A DNA stretch of 64,000 nucleotides from Burkholderiales bacterium. GTDB taxonomy: Bacteria > Pseudomonadota > Gammaproteobacteria > Burkholderiales > Burkholderiaceae_C. The notes under the pieces are model-generated. The model made no database searches. It had not been told where the DNA came from and was given only the letters and a program-made list of their open reading frames with translations. Shown here piece after piece: positions 26,328 to 35,262 of this stretch; the first letter of the stretch is position 1, and each line of letters opens with the position of its first letter. The position numbers and the translations under genes are program-made. The stretch lies in contig JACRPO010000007.1 in NCBI GenBank assembly GCA_016223165.1, forward strand, positions 558,001 through 622,000, in the 5' to 3' direction.

Positions 26328-26400
26328 GAGCCCGGACGGCGGCGTGGCTCCCGCAGCGCACGCGCAGCGCCCGGGCGCACCCGGCTGAGGCGGCGGCGCC

Positions 26401-29118
26401 GTGCCCTTCGCGCCGTCGAAGATCCGCCCGCCGCGCCCGCGCGAAGGCCTGCTGCTGGTGCGTCCGGCGCTGGAGCAGGCGCTGCGCGACGCGCTTGCCC
26501 ATACGCGGGCGGTGCTGCTGTGCGCCGCCGCCGGCTACGGCAAGACGGCCACGCTGGCGCGGGCCCTCGAGGGGCTGCCCGACCAAGGAGATGCGGCGGC
26601 CTGGATCACGCTCGACGAGGGCGACGACCTTCGGCGCCTGCTCGAGTGCCTGATGGCGGCGTTGGAGCCCTTCGACCCGCCCTGGCGCACCGCGCCCGAG
26701 GGCCTGATCGCCGCCGCGCTGGGCACCGCCGGCGAAGCCTTGCCGGCGATGGTGGTCGAGCTGGTCAATACGCTCGAGGCCTGCGCCGCGGCGCGCGGCG
26801 TGATCGTGCTCGACGACGTGCACCACCTGCGCGACGAGCCCGGCCTGCGCTTCGTCGACCTGCTGCTGCTGCACCTGGGGCCGCGCTGGCGCCTCGCGCT
26901 CACTGCGCGCCACGAGCCGGCGCTGCGCCTGGCGCGCCTGCGTGCCGGCGGCGAGCTGCAGGACTTTCGCGAGGAGCAGCTGCGCTTCAGCGAGGCGGAG
27001 TCACGCGTGCTGCTCACCGGCGCCGGCCTCGATGCCGCCGCAGCGGCGGCACTGCATCGCCGCTGTGCCGGCTGGCCCGCCGGCCTGCGCCTGGCACTCA
27101 GCGGGGCGCGGGGCGGCGGCGGGGGGGCGCTCGCCGATGCCGGCGGCGGCGCGGGCTCCGCGGCCATGGACCGGCAGGCCTTCGACTTTCTCGCCGCCGA
27201 GGTGCTCGACCGCATCGATCCGCGCCTGCGCGACTTCCTGCTCGCCACCAGCGTGCTGCAAGAGCTGGAGCCGGCGCGTGCCGCGGCGCTGAGCGGCGAT
27301 CCGCGCAGCGACTTCTGGCTGGCCGAGATCGAGCGGCTCGGGCTCTTCGCGACGCGCCTGGACGAACCGGCGGGCACGCTGCGGCTGCACGACCTCTTTC
27401 GCGACGCGTTGCGTCACCGCGCGCGGGCCGAGCGGCCGGAGCAGTGGCCACGCTGGCTGGTGCGGGCCGCCGAGCTCGAGACCGACCCCTTGCGCCGGCA
27501 GGCGCTGCTGATGCAGGCCCGCCGCCACGGCCTCGCGGCGCGCGCCCTGCTCGCCGACTACGTGGAGATCGTCGTCGTGCAGGCCAACCTGGCGCAGGTG
27601 CTGCAGTTGTGCGCGAGCTTCCCGCCCGACTTCGCCGAGAGCGACGCCGACCTGCACCGCGTGCGCGGCATGGCCCACTGGGGTCATTGGGAGGTGCGCC
27701 AGGCCGAGCACCATTTCGCGCGCGCCGCGGCGCTCTACGCGGCGCGCGGTGAGCCGCTGCCCGCCAAGCTGGCCGCGGCACAGCGCTCGATCACGCTCAT
27801 CGCTCTCGGGCGCCTCGGCGACGCCGCCGTTGCGCTGGAGGCGATCGGCCCCGAGGTCGAGGGCGCCGAGGCGCTGGAGCTGCGCACGGTGATGCGCCTC
27901 GGCCGCACCTGGCTGGCACTGGAGCGCTGCGAGTTCTTCGCCGTCGCGCCGGCCTTCGAGGCGCTCGTGCAGGCGCTGGAGGCGCAGTTGTCGCTGCGCC
28001 TGTGGTTCTCCACCATCCCGCCGCCGCGCCAGACGCCCTGCCGCGGCATCGCGCCGATGCTCGCGCGCTGGGCCGAGGGGGCGCTGGCCATCGCCGGCGA
28101 GCGGCCGGTGCCCCTGCGCGCGATGGCCCTGCTGACGCTCGGCTGGGTGGCCACCTGGCAGGGGCGGCTGACCGACGCCGCCGAGTGGCTGGCGCGCGCC
28201 GAGGCTGAGGCGCAGTGGACCGGCCAGCAGCTGATCGCGCGCCACCACGGGCTCGCGCAGCGCGCGCTGCTGGCCGCCTTTGCCGGGCGCACCGAGGAGG
28301 CCCTGGCCGCCATGCACACGCGCCTGGCCGAGCACCCCAAGGGCTACGGCGACTGGGGGCTGTGGCACTCGCTGTTCATCGCCGGGCGCATCGCCGCCAG
28401 CTGCGTCGAGGTGGCGCAGGCGGCAACGCTCGTGCAGCGGCTCGTGACGCTGCAGCCGACGTTGTCCGACTGCACGCCGCGGCGCCTGCACCCGCTGCTC
28501 GGCTTGCAGGGCACGCTGGCCGCGCTGCAGGGCCGGCCCGCGGAAGCACTGGCGGCGTGGCAGCGGGCGCTCGAGGACGAGGAGGCGCTCGACCTGTATG
28601 GCCAGGCGGCCGAGGTGCGCGTGCGCGCCGCCGCGCTGCATGCCGCTGCCGGGGCGCGCGAGCAGGCCGCCGCGGCCCTCGCGCCCTGGCTCGACCGGTC
28701 GGCCGACCCCGGCGGGGCGCTCTTCGCGCGCACCGAGCTGCGCCGGCTGGCCGAGACGGACTGGGGTGCGGCGCTGCCCGGCGCAGCGCAGGCGCGGCTG
28801 CGGCAATGGGCCGCGCTCGTCGCCGGCGCGGCGCCGCAGCAGGCCGCCGCGCCGGCGGCCGTGCCCGAGCCCGGCCACGGCCTTTCGGCGCGCGAGCTCG
28901 ACGTGCTGGCGCAGATGGCCAAGGGGGCGAGCAACAAGGTCATCGCGCGCGCCTTCGACCTCAGCCCGCACACGGTGAAGCGGCACGTCGCCAACATCCT
29001 CGACAAGCTCGACCTGGCCAGCCGCGCCCAGGCCGGCGCCTGGTGGCACGCGCATCTGGCGGGCGCCGGCGCGGCACCGGCGGTGCCCGCGACGCCGGTC
29101 GCGCCTCGCCCGCGCTGA
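26401..29118 (+). CDS. MalT-like LuxR family transcriptional regulator (ATP-dependent STAND)
   Basis: Large signal-transduction ATPase (905 aa) of the MalT/LAL type. It starts with the family opening FAPSKIRPPRP, followed by the Walker A motif AAAGYGKT (42-49), a Walker B-like VIVLDDVHHL (about 134-143), a winged-helix/arm region, a long TPR-like sensor domain and a C-terminal LuxR helix-turn-helix (about 825-885, LSARELDVLAQMAKG...VKRHVANILDKL). Members bind ATP and an inducer, oligomerise and activate promoters. The start is GTG at 26401. The inducer is unknown; neighbours (thioredoxin, NmrA-like protein) do not show the pathway. Confidence 0.9.
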   Translation: MPFAPSKIRPPRPREGLLLVRPALEQALRDALAHTRAVLLCAAAGYGKTATLARALEGLPDQGDAAAWITLDEGDDLRRLLECLMAALEPFDPPWRTAPEGLIAAALGTAGEALPAMVVELVNTLEACAAARGVIVLDDVHHLRDEPGLRFVDLLLLHLGPRWRLALTARHEPALRLARLRAGGELQDFREEQLRFSEAESRVLLTGAGLDAAAAAALHRRCAGWPAGLRLALSGARGGGGGALADAGGGAGSAAMDRQAFDFLAAEVLDRIDPRLRDFLLATSVLQELEPARAAALSGDPRSDFWLAEIERLGLFATRLDEPAGTLRLHDLFRDALRHRARAERPEQWPRWLVRAAELETDPLRRQALLMQARRHGLAARALLADYVEIVVVQANLAQVLQLCASFPPDFAESDADLHRVRGMAHWGHWEVRQAEHHFARAAALYAARGEPLPAKLAAAQRSITLIALGRLGDAAVALEAIGPEVEGAEALELRTVMRLGRTWLALERCEFFAVAPAFEALVQALEAQLSLRLWFSTIPPPRQTPCRGIAPMLARWAEGALAIAGERPVPLRAMALLTLGWVATWQGRLTDAAEWLARAEAEAQWTGQQLIARHHGLAQRALLAAFAGRTEEALAAMHTRLAEHPKGYGDWGLWHSLFIAGRIAASCVEVAQAATLVQRLVTLQPTLSDCTPRRLHPLLGLQGTLAALQGRPAEALAAWQRALEDEEALDLYGQAAEVRVRAAALHAAAGAREQAAAALAPWLDRSADPGGALFARTELRRLAETDWGAALPGAAQARLRQWAALVAGAAPQQAAAPAAVPEPGHGLSARELDVLAQMAKGASNKVIARAFDLSPHTVKRHVANILDKLDLASRAQAGAWWHAHLAGAGAAPAVPATPVAPRPR

Positions 29119-29245
29119 TCACCAGCGCGGCACCCTGACCCGCCGCAGCGCGGGCCCGCCCGGCTTTCTGCCGCGCACGCTCCTGGCGCTTCGCCCGCTC
29201 GTGCCCGCGGTGCGGCCTGCCGCACCCGCCTGCGTGGCTTTGCGG

Positions 29246-29290
29246 CATGGCCCATCACACGGCCCCATCACATGGCCCATCACATGGCCC
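29246..29290. repeat. Three tandem 12-13 bp repeats (GGCCCATCACAT)
   Basis: Units at 29249-29260, 29261-29273 and 29274-29285, flanked by partial CATGGCC copies. They lie in the 285-bp gap between the MalT-like regulator and the NmrA-like gene; no promoter or terminator is evident in the rest of that gap. Confidence 0.85.
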
Positions 29291-29403
29291 GTCGCGCGGC
29301 CGCCGGTGGCTCCACCGGGCGATGCCGTCGCCGGCCGCGGCGGGCACGATGACCCCCGTCCTGCACGCCCCGTCCACCCCCTTCGGCCTGCGCCGCATCC
29401 GCC

Positions 29404-30393
29404 ATGGAACCCTCGACGCTTCCCCTCGTCGCCGTGCTCGGCGCCACCGGCGCCCAGGGCGGCAGCACCGCCCGCGCGCTGCTCGAAAGCGGCCGCTTCG
29501 CCGTGCGCGCGCTCACCCGCCGGCCGGAGAGCGCCGCGGCGCGGGCCTTGCGCGCCGCGGGGGCCGAGGTCGTGCACGCCGATCTCGACGACCCGCCGAC
29601 GCTGCGCACCGCCTTCGCCGGTGCGCAGGGCCTCTTTGCCGTCACGCCGTACTGGACGCACCACTCGCCCGAACGCGAGTACGAGCAGGCCCGCCACATC
29701 GCCTGCGCCGCCGCCGAGGCCGAGGTGCCGCATGTCGTGTGGTCGACGCAGGAAGACACGCGCCGCTGGGTGCCGCTGGAGGACGAGCAGCTGCCCACGC
29801 TGCGCGGCCGCTGGAAGGTGCCGCAGTACGACGCCAAGGGCGCGGCGAATGCGCTCTTTCGCGAGCGCGGCGTGCCGACGACGCTGCTCACGCTCTCCTT
29901 CTTCTGGGAGAACCTGGTGCGCTACGGCATGCAGCCGCAGCGCGCGGCCGACGGTGGTCTCGTCTTCACGCTGCCGATGGGCACGAAACCGCTGCCCGGC
30001 ATGGCCGCGGCCGATGTCGGGCGCCTCGCGCTCGCCCTGTTCGAACGGCCGCAGCGCTGGGTCGGCCGCAGCCTCGGCGTCGCCGGCGCGCATCTCGACG
30101 GCGCCCAGATGGCCGCGGCGCTGGCGCGCGTGCTCGGCGAGCCGGTGTGCCATCGCTCGCCGCGCTTCGACGAAGTCGCCTCGCTGCCGTTCCCGGGCGC
30201 CGCGGAGATGGCGAACATGTTCCGCTTCCTGCACGACTTCAACGATGAAGTGCTGGCCATGCGCTCGGTGGCCGTGGCGCGCGAGCTGCACCCGGGCCTG
30301 CTCGACTTCGATGCCTGGCTCGCGCGGCATGCGCAGCAGTTGCCGGCGCAGCGCCGGAACTCGGCCTACGAGGCCGGGCTGCTCGCGCGGTGA
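29404..30393 (+). CDS. NmrA family NAD(P)-binding protein
   Basis: Atypical SDR of 329 aa with the dinucleotide motif GATGAQGG (13-20) at the N-terminus and the NmrA/HSCARG-like layout (ARALLESGRFAVRALTRRP, then a central YDAKGAANALFRERG segment). Family members sense NADP(H) ratio or act as isoflavone-reductase-like or quinone reductases. No canonical YxxxK active site is obvious. The gene stands alone between the MalT-like regulator and a run of short direct repeats. Function unknown beyond nucleotide binding. Confidence 0.85.
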   Translation: MEPSTLPLVAVLGATGAQGGSTARALLESGRFAVRALTRRPESAAARALRAAGAEVVHADLDDPPTLRTAFAGAQGLFAVTPYWTHHSPEREYEQARHIACAAAEAEVPHVVWSTQEDTRRWVPLEDEQLPTLRGRWKVPQYDAKGAANALFRERGVPTTLLTLSFFWENLVRYGMQPQRAADGGLVFTLPMGTKPLPGMAAADVGRLALALFERPQRWVGRSLGVAGAHLDGAQMAAALARVLGEPVCHRSPRFDEVASLPFPGAAEMANMFRFLHDFNDEVLAMRSVAVARELHPGLLDFDAWLARHAQQLPAQRRNSAYEAGLLAR

Positions 30394-30395
30394 AA

Positions 30396-30428
30396 GCCGC
30401 ACTGAAGCCGCACTGAAGCCGCACTGAG
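30396..30428. repeat. Three tandem 11-bp repeats (GCCGCACTGAA)
   Basis: Copies at 30396, 30407 and 30418 directly after the NmrA-like stop codon and before the diheme cytochrome gene. Each copy contains TGA, but 11-bp spacing puts them in different frames. No other function is seen. Confidence 0.9.
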
Positions 30429-30454
30429 TCCGCACAGGCGCCCGAGGCACGACC

Positions 30455-31720
30455 ATGCAAGCGAGAACGAAGCCGCGCGCCGCCGGCGCGTCCCTGCCGC
30501 CACGGCCTGGCGCGTCGCCTGCGTGGCCCGCTGCGTCGCCGCGTGCGATGCACCGTGCGGCGCAGGGTGCGGCGCAGGGTGCGGCGCAGGGTGCGGCGCA
30601 AGGTGCGGCGCAAGGTGCGGCGCAGGGTGCGGCGCAAGGTGTGGCGCAAGGCGTGGTGCAAGGCGTGGCGCAAGGTGCCGTGCTGCGCCGCTGGCTGGCC
30701 GCGCTGCTTCTGGCCATCTCCTTCGCGCCGCTGCAGGCGCAGCCGGCCAAGCTGAGCCAGACCGGCCTCTTCACCCCGGTGGCGTCCGGTGCGCCCGAGC
30801 GCCTCGCACCCGGCCTGATCGCCTTCACGCCGCAGTACGCGCTGTGGTCCGACGGTGCGGCCAAGCGCCGCTGGCTCAAGCTGCCGCCGGGCACGGCCAT
30901 CGACGCGCGCGACGCCGATGCCTGGCGCTTCCCGCGCGGCACGCGGTTGTGGAAGGAGTTCTCGCACGGCGGTCGCGCCATCGAGACCCGCTACGTCGAA
31001 CACGGCCGCGACGGCCGGTGGCGATTCGCCACCTATGTGTGGAACGCCGACGGCACCGATGCCGACCTCGTGCCGGCGCGCGGCGAACCGGCCTGGCCCG
31101 TGGCGCAGGCGCCGGGCGGGCGCTACGCCCTGCCCTCGGTGGCCGACTGCCAGGCCTGCCACGAGAGCAACGCCGTGCCGGTGCTCGGCGTCAGCGCGCT
31201 GCAGCTGTCGCCGGCGCGTGACGCGAGCATCGCCGGCACCGACCTCGCGCGGCTGGTGGCCGAACGCCGTCTGCGCGGGCTCGATCCGGTGCTGCTCGCG
31301 GCGCCGCCGCGCATCGCCGCGGCGAGCGAGGACGAACGCGCCGCGCTCGGCTACCTGCACGCCAACTGCGGCCACTGCCACAACCGCGGCGGCCAGCAGG
31401 TGCCACTGCCGCTGACGCTGGCGCAGCGCGTGCGCGACGCCGTCGCCAGCCGCGCCGAGGTGCTCGCCTCCACCCTCGAAGCGCCGAGCCGCTTTCGCGC
31501 GCCGATGGCCGCCGACCGCGCCGCACCGGCGCAGGCACGCAGCGACACGAGCGAGCCCATCGTCGCGCGCGGCGACCCCGCACGCAGCCTGCTCGTGCGG
31601 CGCATGGCCTCGCGCGATCCACGCCTGCAGATGCCGCCCCTCGGCACCGCGCTCACCGACCCCGAGGGCCTGGCCCTCATGCACCGCTGGATCGCACAGC
31701 TGGATCACCCACGACCCTGA
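30455..31720 (+). CDS. SO2930-like diheme c-type cytochrome with AAQG-repeat N-terminus
   Basis: Periplasmic cytochrome-like protein (421 aa as called). The body opens LSQTGLFTP and contains KLPPGTAIDARD, FPRGTRLWKEF and IETRYVEH, as in SO2930-type diheme cytochromes, then two heme-c motifs CQACH (232-236) and CGHCH (305-309). The signal peptide (VLRRWLAALLLAISFAPLQAQ) lies unusually far inside, at about residues 76-96, behind ten AAQG/VAQG units. ATG 30455 has a GAGG ribosome site. A GTG at 30680, with AAGG five bases upstream, would start exactly at the signal peptide and may be the true start (346 aa). It is followed 21 bp later by a second cytochrome gene, suggesting an electron-transfer pair. 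Confidence 0.8.
   Translation: MQARTKPRAAGASLPPRPGASPAWPAASPRAMHRAAQGAAQGAAQGAAQGAAQGAAQGAAQGVAQGVVQGVAQGAVLRRWLAALLLAISFAPLQAQPAKLSQTGLFTPVASGAPERLAPGLIAFTPQYALWSDGAAKRRWLKLPPGTAIDARDADAWRFPRGTRLWKEFSHGGRAIETRYVEHGRDGRWRFATYVWNADGTDADLVPARGEPAWPVAQAPGGRYALPSVADCQACHESNAVPVLGVSALQLSPARDASIAGTDLARLVAERRLRGLDPVLLAAPPRIAAASEDERAALGYLHANCGHCHNRGGQQVPLPLTLAQRVRDAVASRAEVLASTLEAPSRFRAPMAADRAAPAQARSDTSEPIVARGDPARSLLVRRMASRDPRLQMPPLGTALTDPEGLALMHRWIAQLDHPRP
30557..30676 (+). repeat. Ten 12-bp tandem repeats (GCGGCGCAGGGT / GCGGCGCAAGGT)
   Basis: Ten exact-length 12-bp units; the first seven encode AAQG and the last three VAQG, VVQG, VAQG. Variation is mostly A/G at one position. Each copy carries an AGGG or AAGG word like a Shine-Dalgarno core. 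Since 12 is divisible by 3, copy-number change would not shift frame. Confidence 0.95.
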
Positions 31721-31741
31721 CCTCGAAAGGAGAGATCGACC

Positions 31742-32398
31742 ATGAACCGACCCCAGCACTCCCGTACGCCGCAACGCCTCGCGCGTGTCACCCACCGCCT
31801 GTCGAGCCTGGCCGTGCTCGCCGCCTTCGGCCTCGTCTTCGCGCAGGCCGCCGACGCGGCCGATGCCGCACCGGCGGCCCGCGAGCGGGCCACCGCAGCG
31901 GCGAAGCCCGCCGCCGCGAACGCAGCGACGGCGAAGGTCGCACGCGGCAAGTACCTCGTCAGCACCGCCGGCTGCCACGATTGCCACACGCCCTGGCACC
32001 TGGGGCCCAAGGGGCCCGAGCCCGACATGAGCCGCGCGCTCTCGGGTCACCCCGAGCAGCTGCAGATGCCGCCGGCGCCGACGTTGCCCGAGGGCCCGTG
32101 GGCCACCGTCACCGGCATCACCAACACGGCCTTCGCCGGTGCCTGGGGCGTGAGCTTCACGGCCAACCTCACGCCCGACGCCGACACCGGCATCGGCTCG
32201 TGGACCGTGCGCGACTTCACGCAGACGATCCGCAGCGGCAAGCACATGGGGCGCGGCCGCGAGGTCCTGCCGCCGATGCCGATCCAGGTCTACAACAACT
32301 TCACCGATGCGGACCTGGAGTCGATCTACGCCTACCTGCGCACCATCCCGCCGGTGAAGAACCGCGTGCCCGAGCCGCGGCCGCCCGTGGCTCGCTGA
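31742..32398 (+). CDS. Monoheme c-type cytochrome
   Basis: Periplasmic cytochrome c of 218 aa. A signal peptide (about 1-40, ending near AADAADA) is followed by an Ala-rich linker and the heme motif CHDCH (78-82) in YLVSTAGCHDCHTP, with a probable distal Met in the C-terminal part (EVLPPMP). The layout matches single-heme cytochrome subunits of periplasmic dehydrogenases. A strong AAAGGAGAG ribosome site lies before the ATG. It is in an operon with the diheme protein upstream and probably accepts electrons from, or passes them to, it. The ultimate donor is unknown. Confidence 0.88.
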   Translation: MNRPQHSRTPQRLARVTHRLSSLAVLAAFGLVFAQAADAADAAPAARERATAAAKPAAANAATAKVARGKYLVSTAGCHDCHTPWHLGPKGPEPDMSRALSGHPEQLQMPPAPTLPEGPWATVTGITNTAFAGAWGVSFTANLTPDADTGIGSWTVRDFTQTIRSGKHMGRGREVLPPMPIQVYNNFTDADLESIYAYLRTIPPVKNRVPEPRPPVAR

Positions 32399-32446
32399 AC
32401 GCGCGGCGAAGGGGCGCCGGAGATCGAGCGCGCGCCGCGGGCTGGG

Positions 32447-35089
32447 CTAGTGCAGGCGCAGCGCCTCGCGCCCCGCGCCGCGCTCGCGCGCGAGCAGCTC
32501 GCTCGTCGCCGCCACGTCCAGCGGCTCGGCGAGGTGATGCCCCTGCCCGAGCGTGCAGCCGAGCGCCAGCAGCTGCTCGAGCTGGTGCGAGTCCTCGATG
32601 CCCTCGGCGACGATGGCCTTGCGCAGCGACTGCCCGAGGTGGACGATGGCGCGCACGACGGCGGCCTGGTCGCCGTCGCGCGCGAGGTCGGCGACGAAGC
32701 TGCGGTCGATCTTCAGCGTGTCGATCGGCAGGCGCGCGAGGTAGCTGAGCGACGAGTAGCCGGTGCCGAAGTCGTCGACGGCGACGCGCACGCCGAGCCG
32801 GCGCAGCTCGGCCAGCGTCGACATCGCGCCGTCGATGCGCGACATCAGGATGTTCTCGGTGAGCTCGAGCGTCAGGTGCTCGCCGCGCAGGCCCGACTCG
32901 AGCAGCACGGCCTGCACGCGCGCCGCGAAGCCCGGCTGCGCGAGGTCTTCGGCGGCGATGTTGATGCTCACCGCCAGCTCGGCCCAGGCGGCGTGCGAGA
33001 GCTGCCACGCACGCACCTGCCGGCAGGCGGTGTGCAGCACGAAGTCGGTCAGCTGCGGCATCAGGCCGCACTCCTCGGCAATGGGCAGGAAGGCCGCCGG
33101 CGCGAGCGGGCCCTCGACGGGGTGGCGCCAGCGCACGAGTGCCTCGAGCGCGCGCAGGCCGCCGGCGTGGCCGCCATGGCCGCGCTGCAGCTCGAAGACC
33201 GGCTGGTAGGCTACGGACAGGCTGCCGTTGTCGAGGGCGCGGCGCAATTCGCCCTCGAGGCGCAGCCGGCGCGACACCTCGGCATGCTGGCTGCCGTCGA
33301 ACAGCGCCACGCGCGCGCGGCCGCCGGCCTTGGCCTTGTACATCGCGGTGTCGGCGTCGCGCAGCACCGCCTCGGCGCTCGTGTAGCGCACGCTGCCGAA
33401 GGTGATGCCGATGCTGGCGCTGATCTGCAGCTCCTGCCCGGCCACGAGGAAGGGCGTGCGCAGCGCTTCCATCAGCCGTTCGGCCAGCGCGAGGACATCG
33501 CGTTCCTGGCCCATGCGCTCGGTGAGCAGCGCGAACTCGTCGCCGCCCAGGCGCGCGACCACGTCGCTCGGGCGCAGGCGCTCCTGCAGCCGCCGCGCCA
33601 GCAGCACGAGCAGCGCGTCGCCGGCGCCGTGGCCGAGGCTGTCGTTGACGAGCTTGAAGCGGTCGAAGTCGAGGAACATCACCGCGTAGGCGTAGTTGCC
33701 GTCGGCGCGCGAGCGCGCCACCGCGCCCTCCAGGCACTGCATGAAGCGGCGGCGGTTGGGCAGGCCGGTCAAGGTGTCGTGGAAGGCGAGGTGCTGCAGC
33801 TGCTCCTCGGCGGCGCGCTGCATGCTGATGTCCTGCGCCTGCACGATGAAGCAGGGCTCGCCCGACTCGGTCTCGGTGAAGGTGGCGAAGTGCAGCCCCG
33901 CCCACGGTGTGCCGCCGTCGGGGCGCACGAAGCGCAGCTCGACGGCGGCGCCGTCGAAGACGCCGCGGCCGGCCCCGGCCAGGCGCTCCTCGAGCGCCGC
34001 GGCGTGCTCTTCGTGCACGAGATCGCGCAGCCGGCGCCCGCCGAGGTCGCCGGCGTCGCGGCCGAGCAGCGCCGACATCGCCGCGTTGCTCTGCAGCACG
34101 CGGCCGTCGAAGGCGAGCAGCGCCATGCCGATGGAGGCATGCGTGAAGGCGCTCATGAAGCGGCGTTCGCTCGCCTGCAGTTCGCGCAGGTGGCGCGCAT
34201 GCGCCAGGGTCTCGCGCCGGGCGGCCTCGGCCTCGCGTGCCTCGGCCTCGGCCGAGCGCTCGCGCAGCGCGCGTGTCGCCTCCTGCTGGCGGAAATAGAA
34301 GTGCAGCGTCGCCAGCAGCATCGCCAGCAGCGGCAGCATGACCATCCACACGCCGATGCCGGCCACCGCGTAGGCGGCCAGCAGCAGCGCGGCGAGCGCG
34401 GCACTGCCGGCGTAGGCCATGCCGACCCAGCGGAAGACGCCGACGAAGTCGGCGAGCTGGAAGAACGGCTCGTCGCGCTTGAGCCTCAGCACGCCGGCGA
34501 AGAGGGTGGCGCTGAGCAGGAAGTACAGCAGCGCCGTGCCCATGGCGAGCGCCATCAGGGCCACGGTCTGGTCGGGGCCGTGGCCCTGCACGCCGAAGCG
34601 CGTGCGCAGGGCCTGCAGCAGGCTGCCGGCGACGACGATGGCCACCGTGCCGATGGCGGGGCTGGCGATGCGGCTCGTCCAGCGCCTGGAGCTGCGCATC
34701 GAACCCATCGCCGCCTCGCCGGCCACCGCCACCGCCGCCGCGGCCGGGCCGTGCAGCAGCAGCAGCAGGAAGATGAAGACATCGCTGGCGACGAACGAGT
34801 GCCGCGTGCCCGGGACGCGCACCGGGAACAGCCCGGCCAGCATCGCCAGCGCCATTCCGACGGCGACCTGCAGCCACACGAGCGGCGGCAGCATCGCCAC
34901 CTGCGCCATGCTGGCGAGCAGCAGCGCGCCGCCGCCGAGCACCATCGCCCACCAGTACACGCTGGCGCGGCGGTTGTAGTCGGGCATCAACGCCGCGTGC
35001 AGCTTCGACCACCACGGCGCGTCGGCGCGGGGCGCGGCAGCAGGTTCGTGGATGGGCAAGCGGGGCGAGCTCAGAAGGGCCTCGGGCAC
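32447..35089 (-). CDS. PAS-GGDEF-EAL membrane protein (cyclic di-GMP turnover)
   Basis: Inner-membrane protein of about 880 aa that makes and/or degrades cyclic di-GMP. About eight hydrophobic helices occupy the N-terminal 260 residues, followed by a coiled coil, a PAS domain (SERRFMSAFTHASIGMALL), a GGDEF domain with intact RLGGDEFALL, and an EAL domain with EALVRWRHP, ENILM and DDFGTGYSSL all present, so both activities look possible. No ATG is near the 5' end: GTG 35089 is taken here, GTG 35188 is an alternative. It lies just upstream of the pilT/pilU region, consistent with a role in motility or surface behaviour, but this is inference. Confidence 0.88.
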   Translation of the reverse strand: MPEALLSSPRLPIHEPAAAPRADAPWWSKLHAALMPDYNRRASVYWWAMVLGGGALLLASMAQVAMLPPLVWLQVAVGMALAMLAGLFPVRVPGTRHSFVASDVFIFLLLLLHGPAAAAVAVAGEAAMGSMRSSRRWTSRIASPAIGTVAIVVAGSLLQALRTRFGVQGHGPDQTVALMALAMGTALLYFLLSATLFAGVLRLKRDEPFFQLADFVGVFRWVGMAYAGSAALAALLLAAYAVAGIGVWMVMLPLLAMLLATLHFYFRQQEATRALRERSAEAEAREAEAARRETLAHARHLRELQASERRFMSAFTHASIGMALLAFDGRVLQSNAAMSALLGRDAGDLGGRRLRDLVHEEHAAALEERLAGAGRGVFDGAAVELRFVRPDGGTPWAGLHFATFTETESGEPCFIVQAQDISMQRAAEEQLQHLAFHDTLTGLPNRRRFMQCLEGAVARSRADGNYAYAVMFLDFDRFKLVNDSLGHGAGDALLVLLARRLQERLRPSDVVARLGGDEFALLTERMGQERDVLALAERLMEALRTPFLVAGQELQISASIGITFGSVRYTSAEAVLRDADTAMYKAKAGGRARVALFDGSQHAEVSRRLRLEGELRRALDNGSLSVAYQPVFELQRGHGGHAGGLRALEALVRWRHPVEGPLAPAAFLPIAEECGLMPQLTDFVLHTACRQVRAWQLSHAAWAELAVSINIAAEDLAQPGFAARVQAVLLESGLRGEHLTLELTENILMSRIDGAMSTLAELRRLGVRVAVDDFGTGYSSLSYLARLPIDTLKIDRSFVADLARDGDQAAVVRAIVHLGQSLRKAIVAEGIEDSHQLEQLLALGCTLGQGHHLAEPLDVAATSELLARERGAGREALRLH

Positions 35090-35262
35090 GGTACGGCGCG
35101 CCGCGGGGCCGGACGCACTCTGATACGCATTGTGGGATCGGCGACCTCGCGCCGGGCACGCGAGGCGGGTGTGGCCGCCAACTTGCACCGCCCGGCCGGG
35201 GCCGCGTCGGCAGCGGCCGGCGCGTCAGTGCGTGATGCGCGTGTGCGCAGCCGCCGGTGTGG

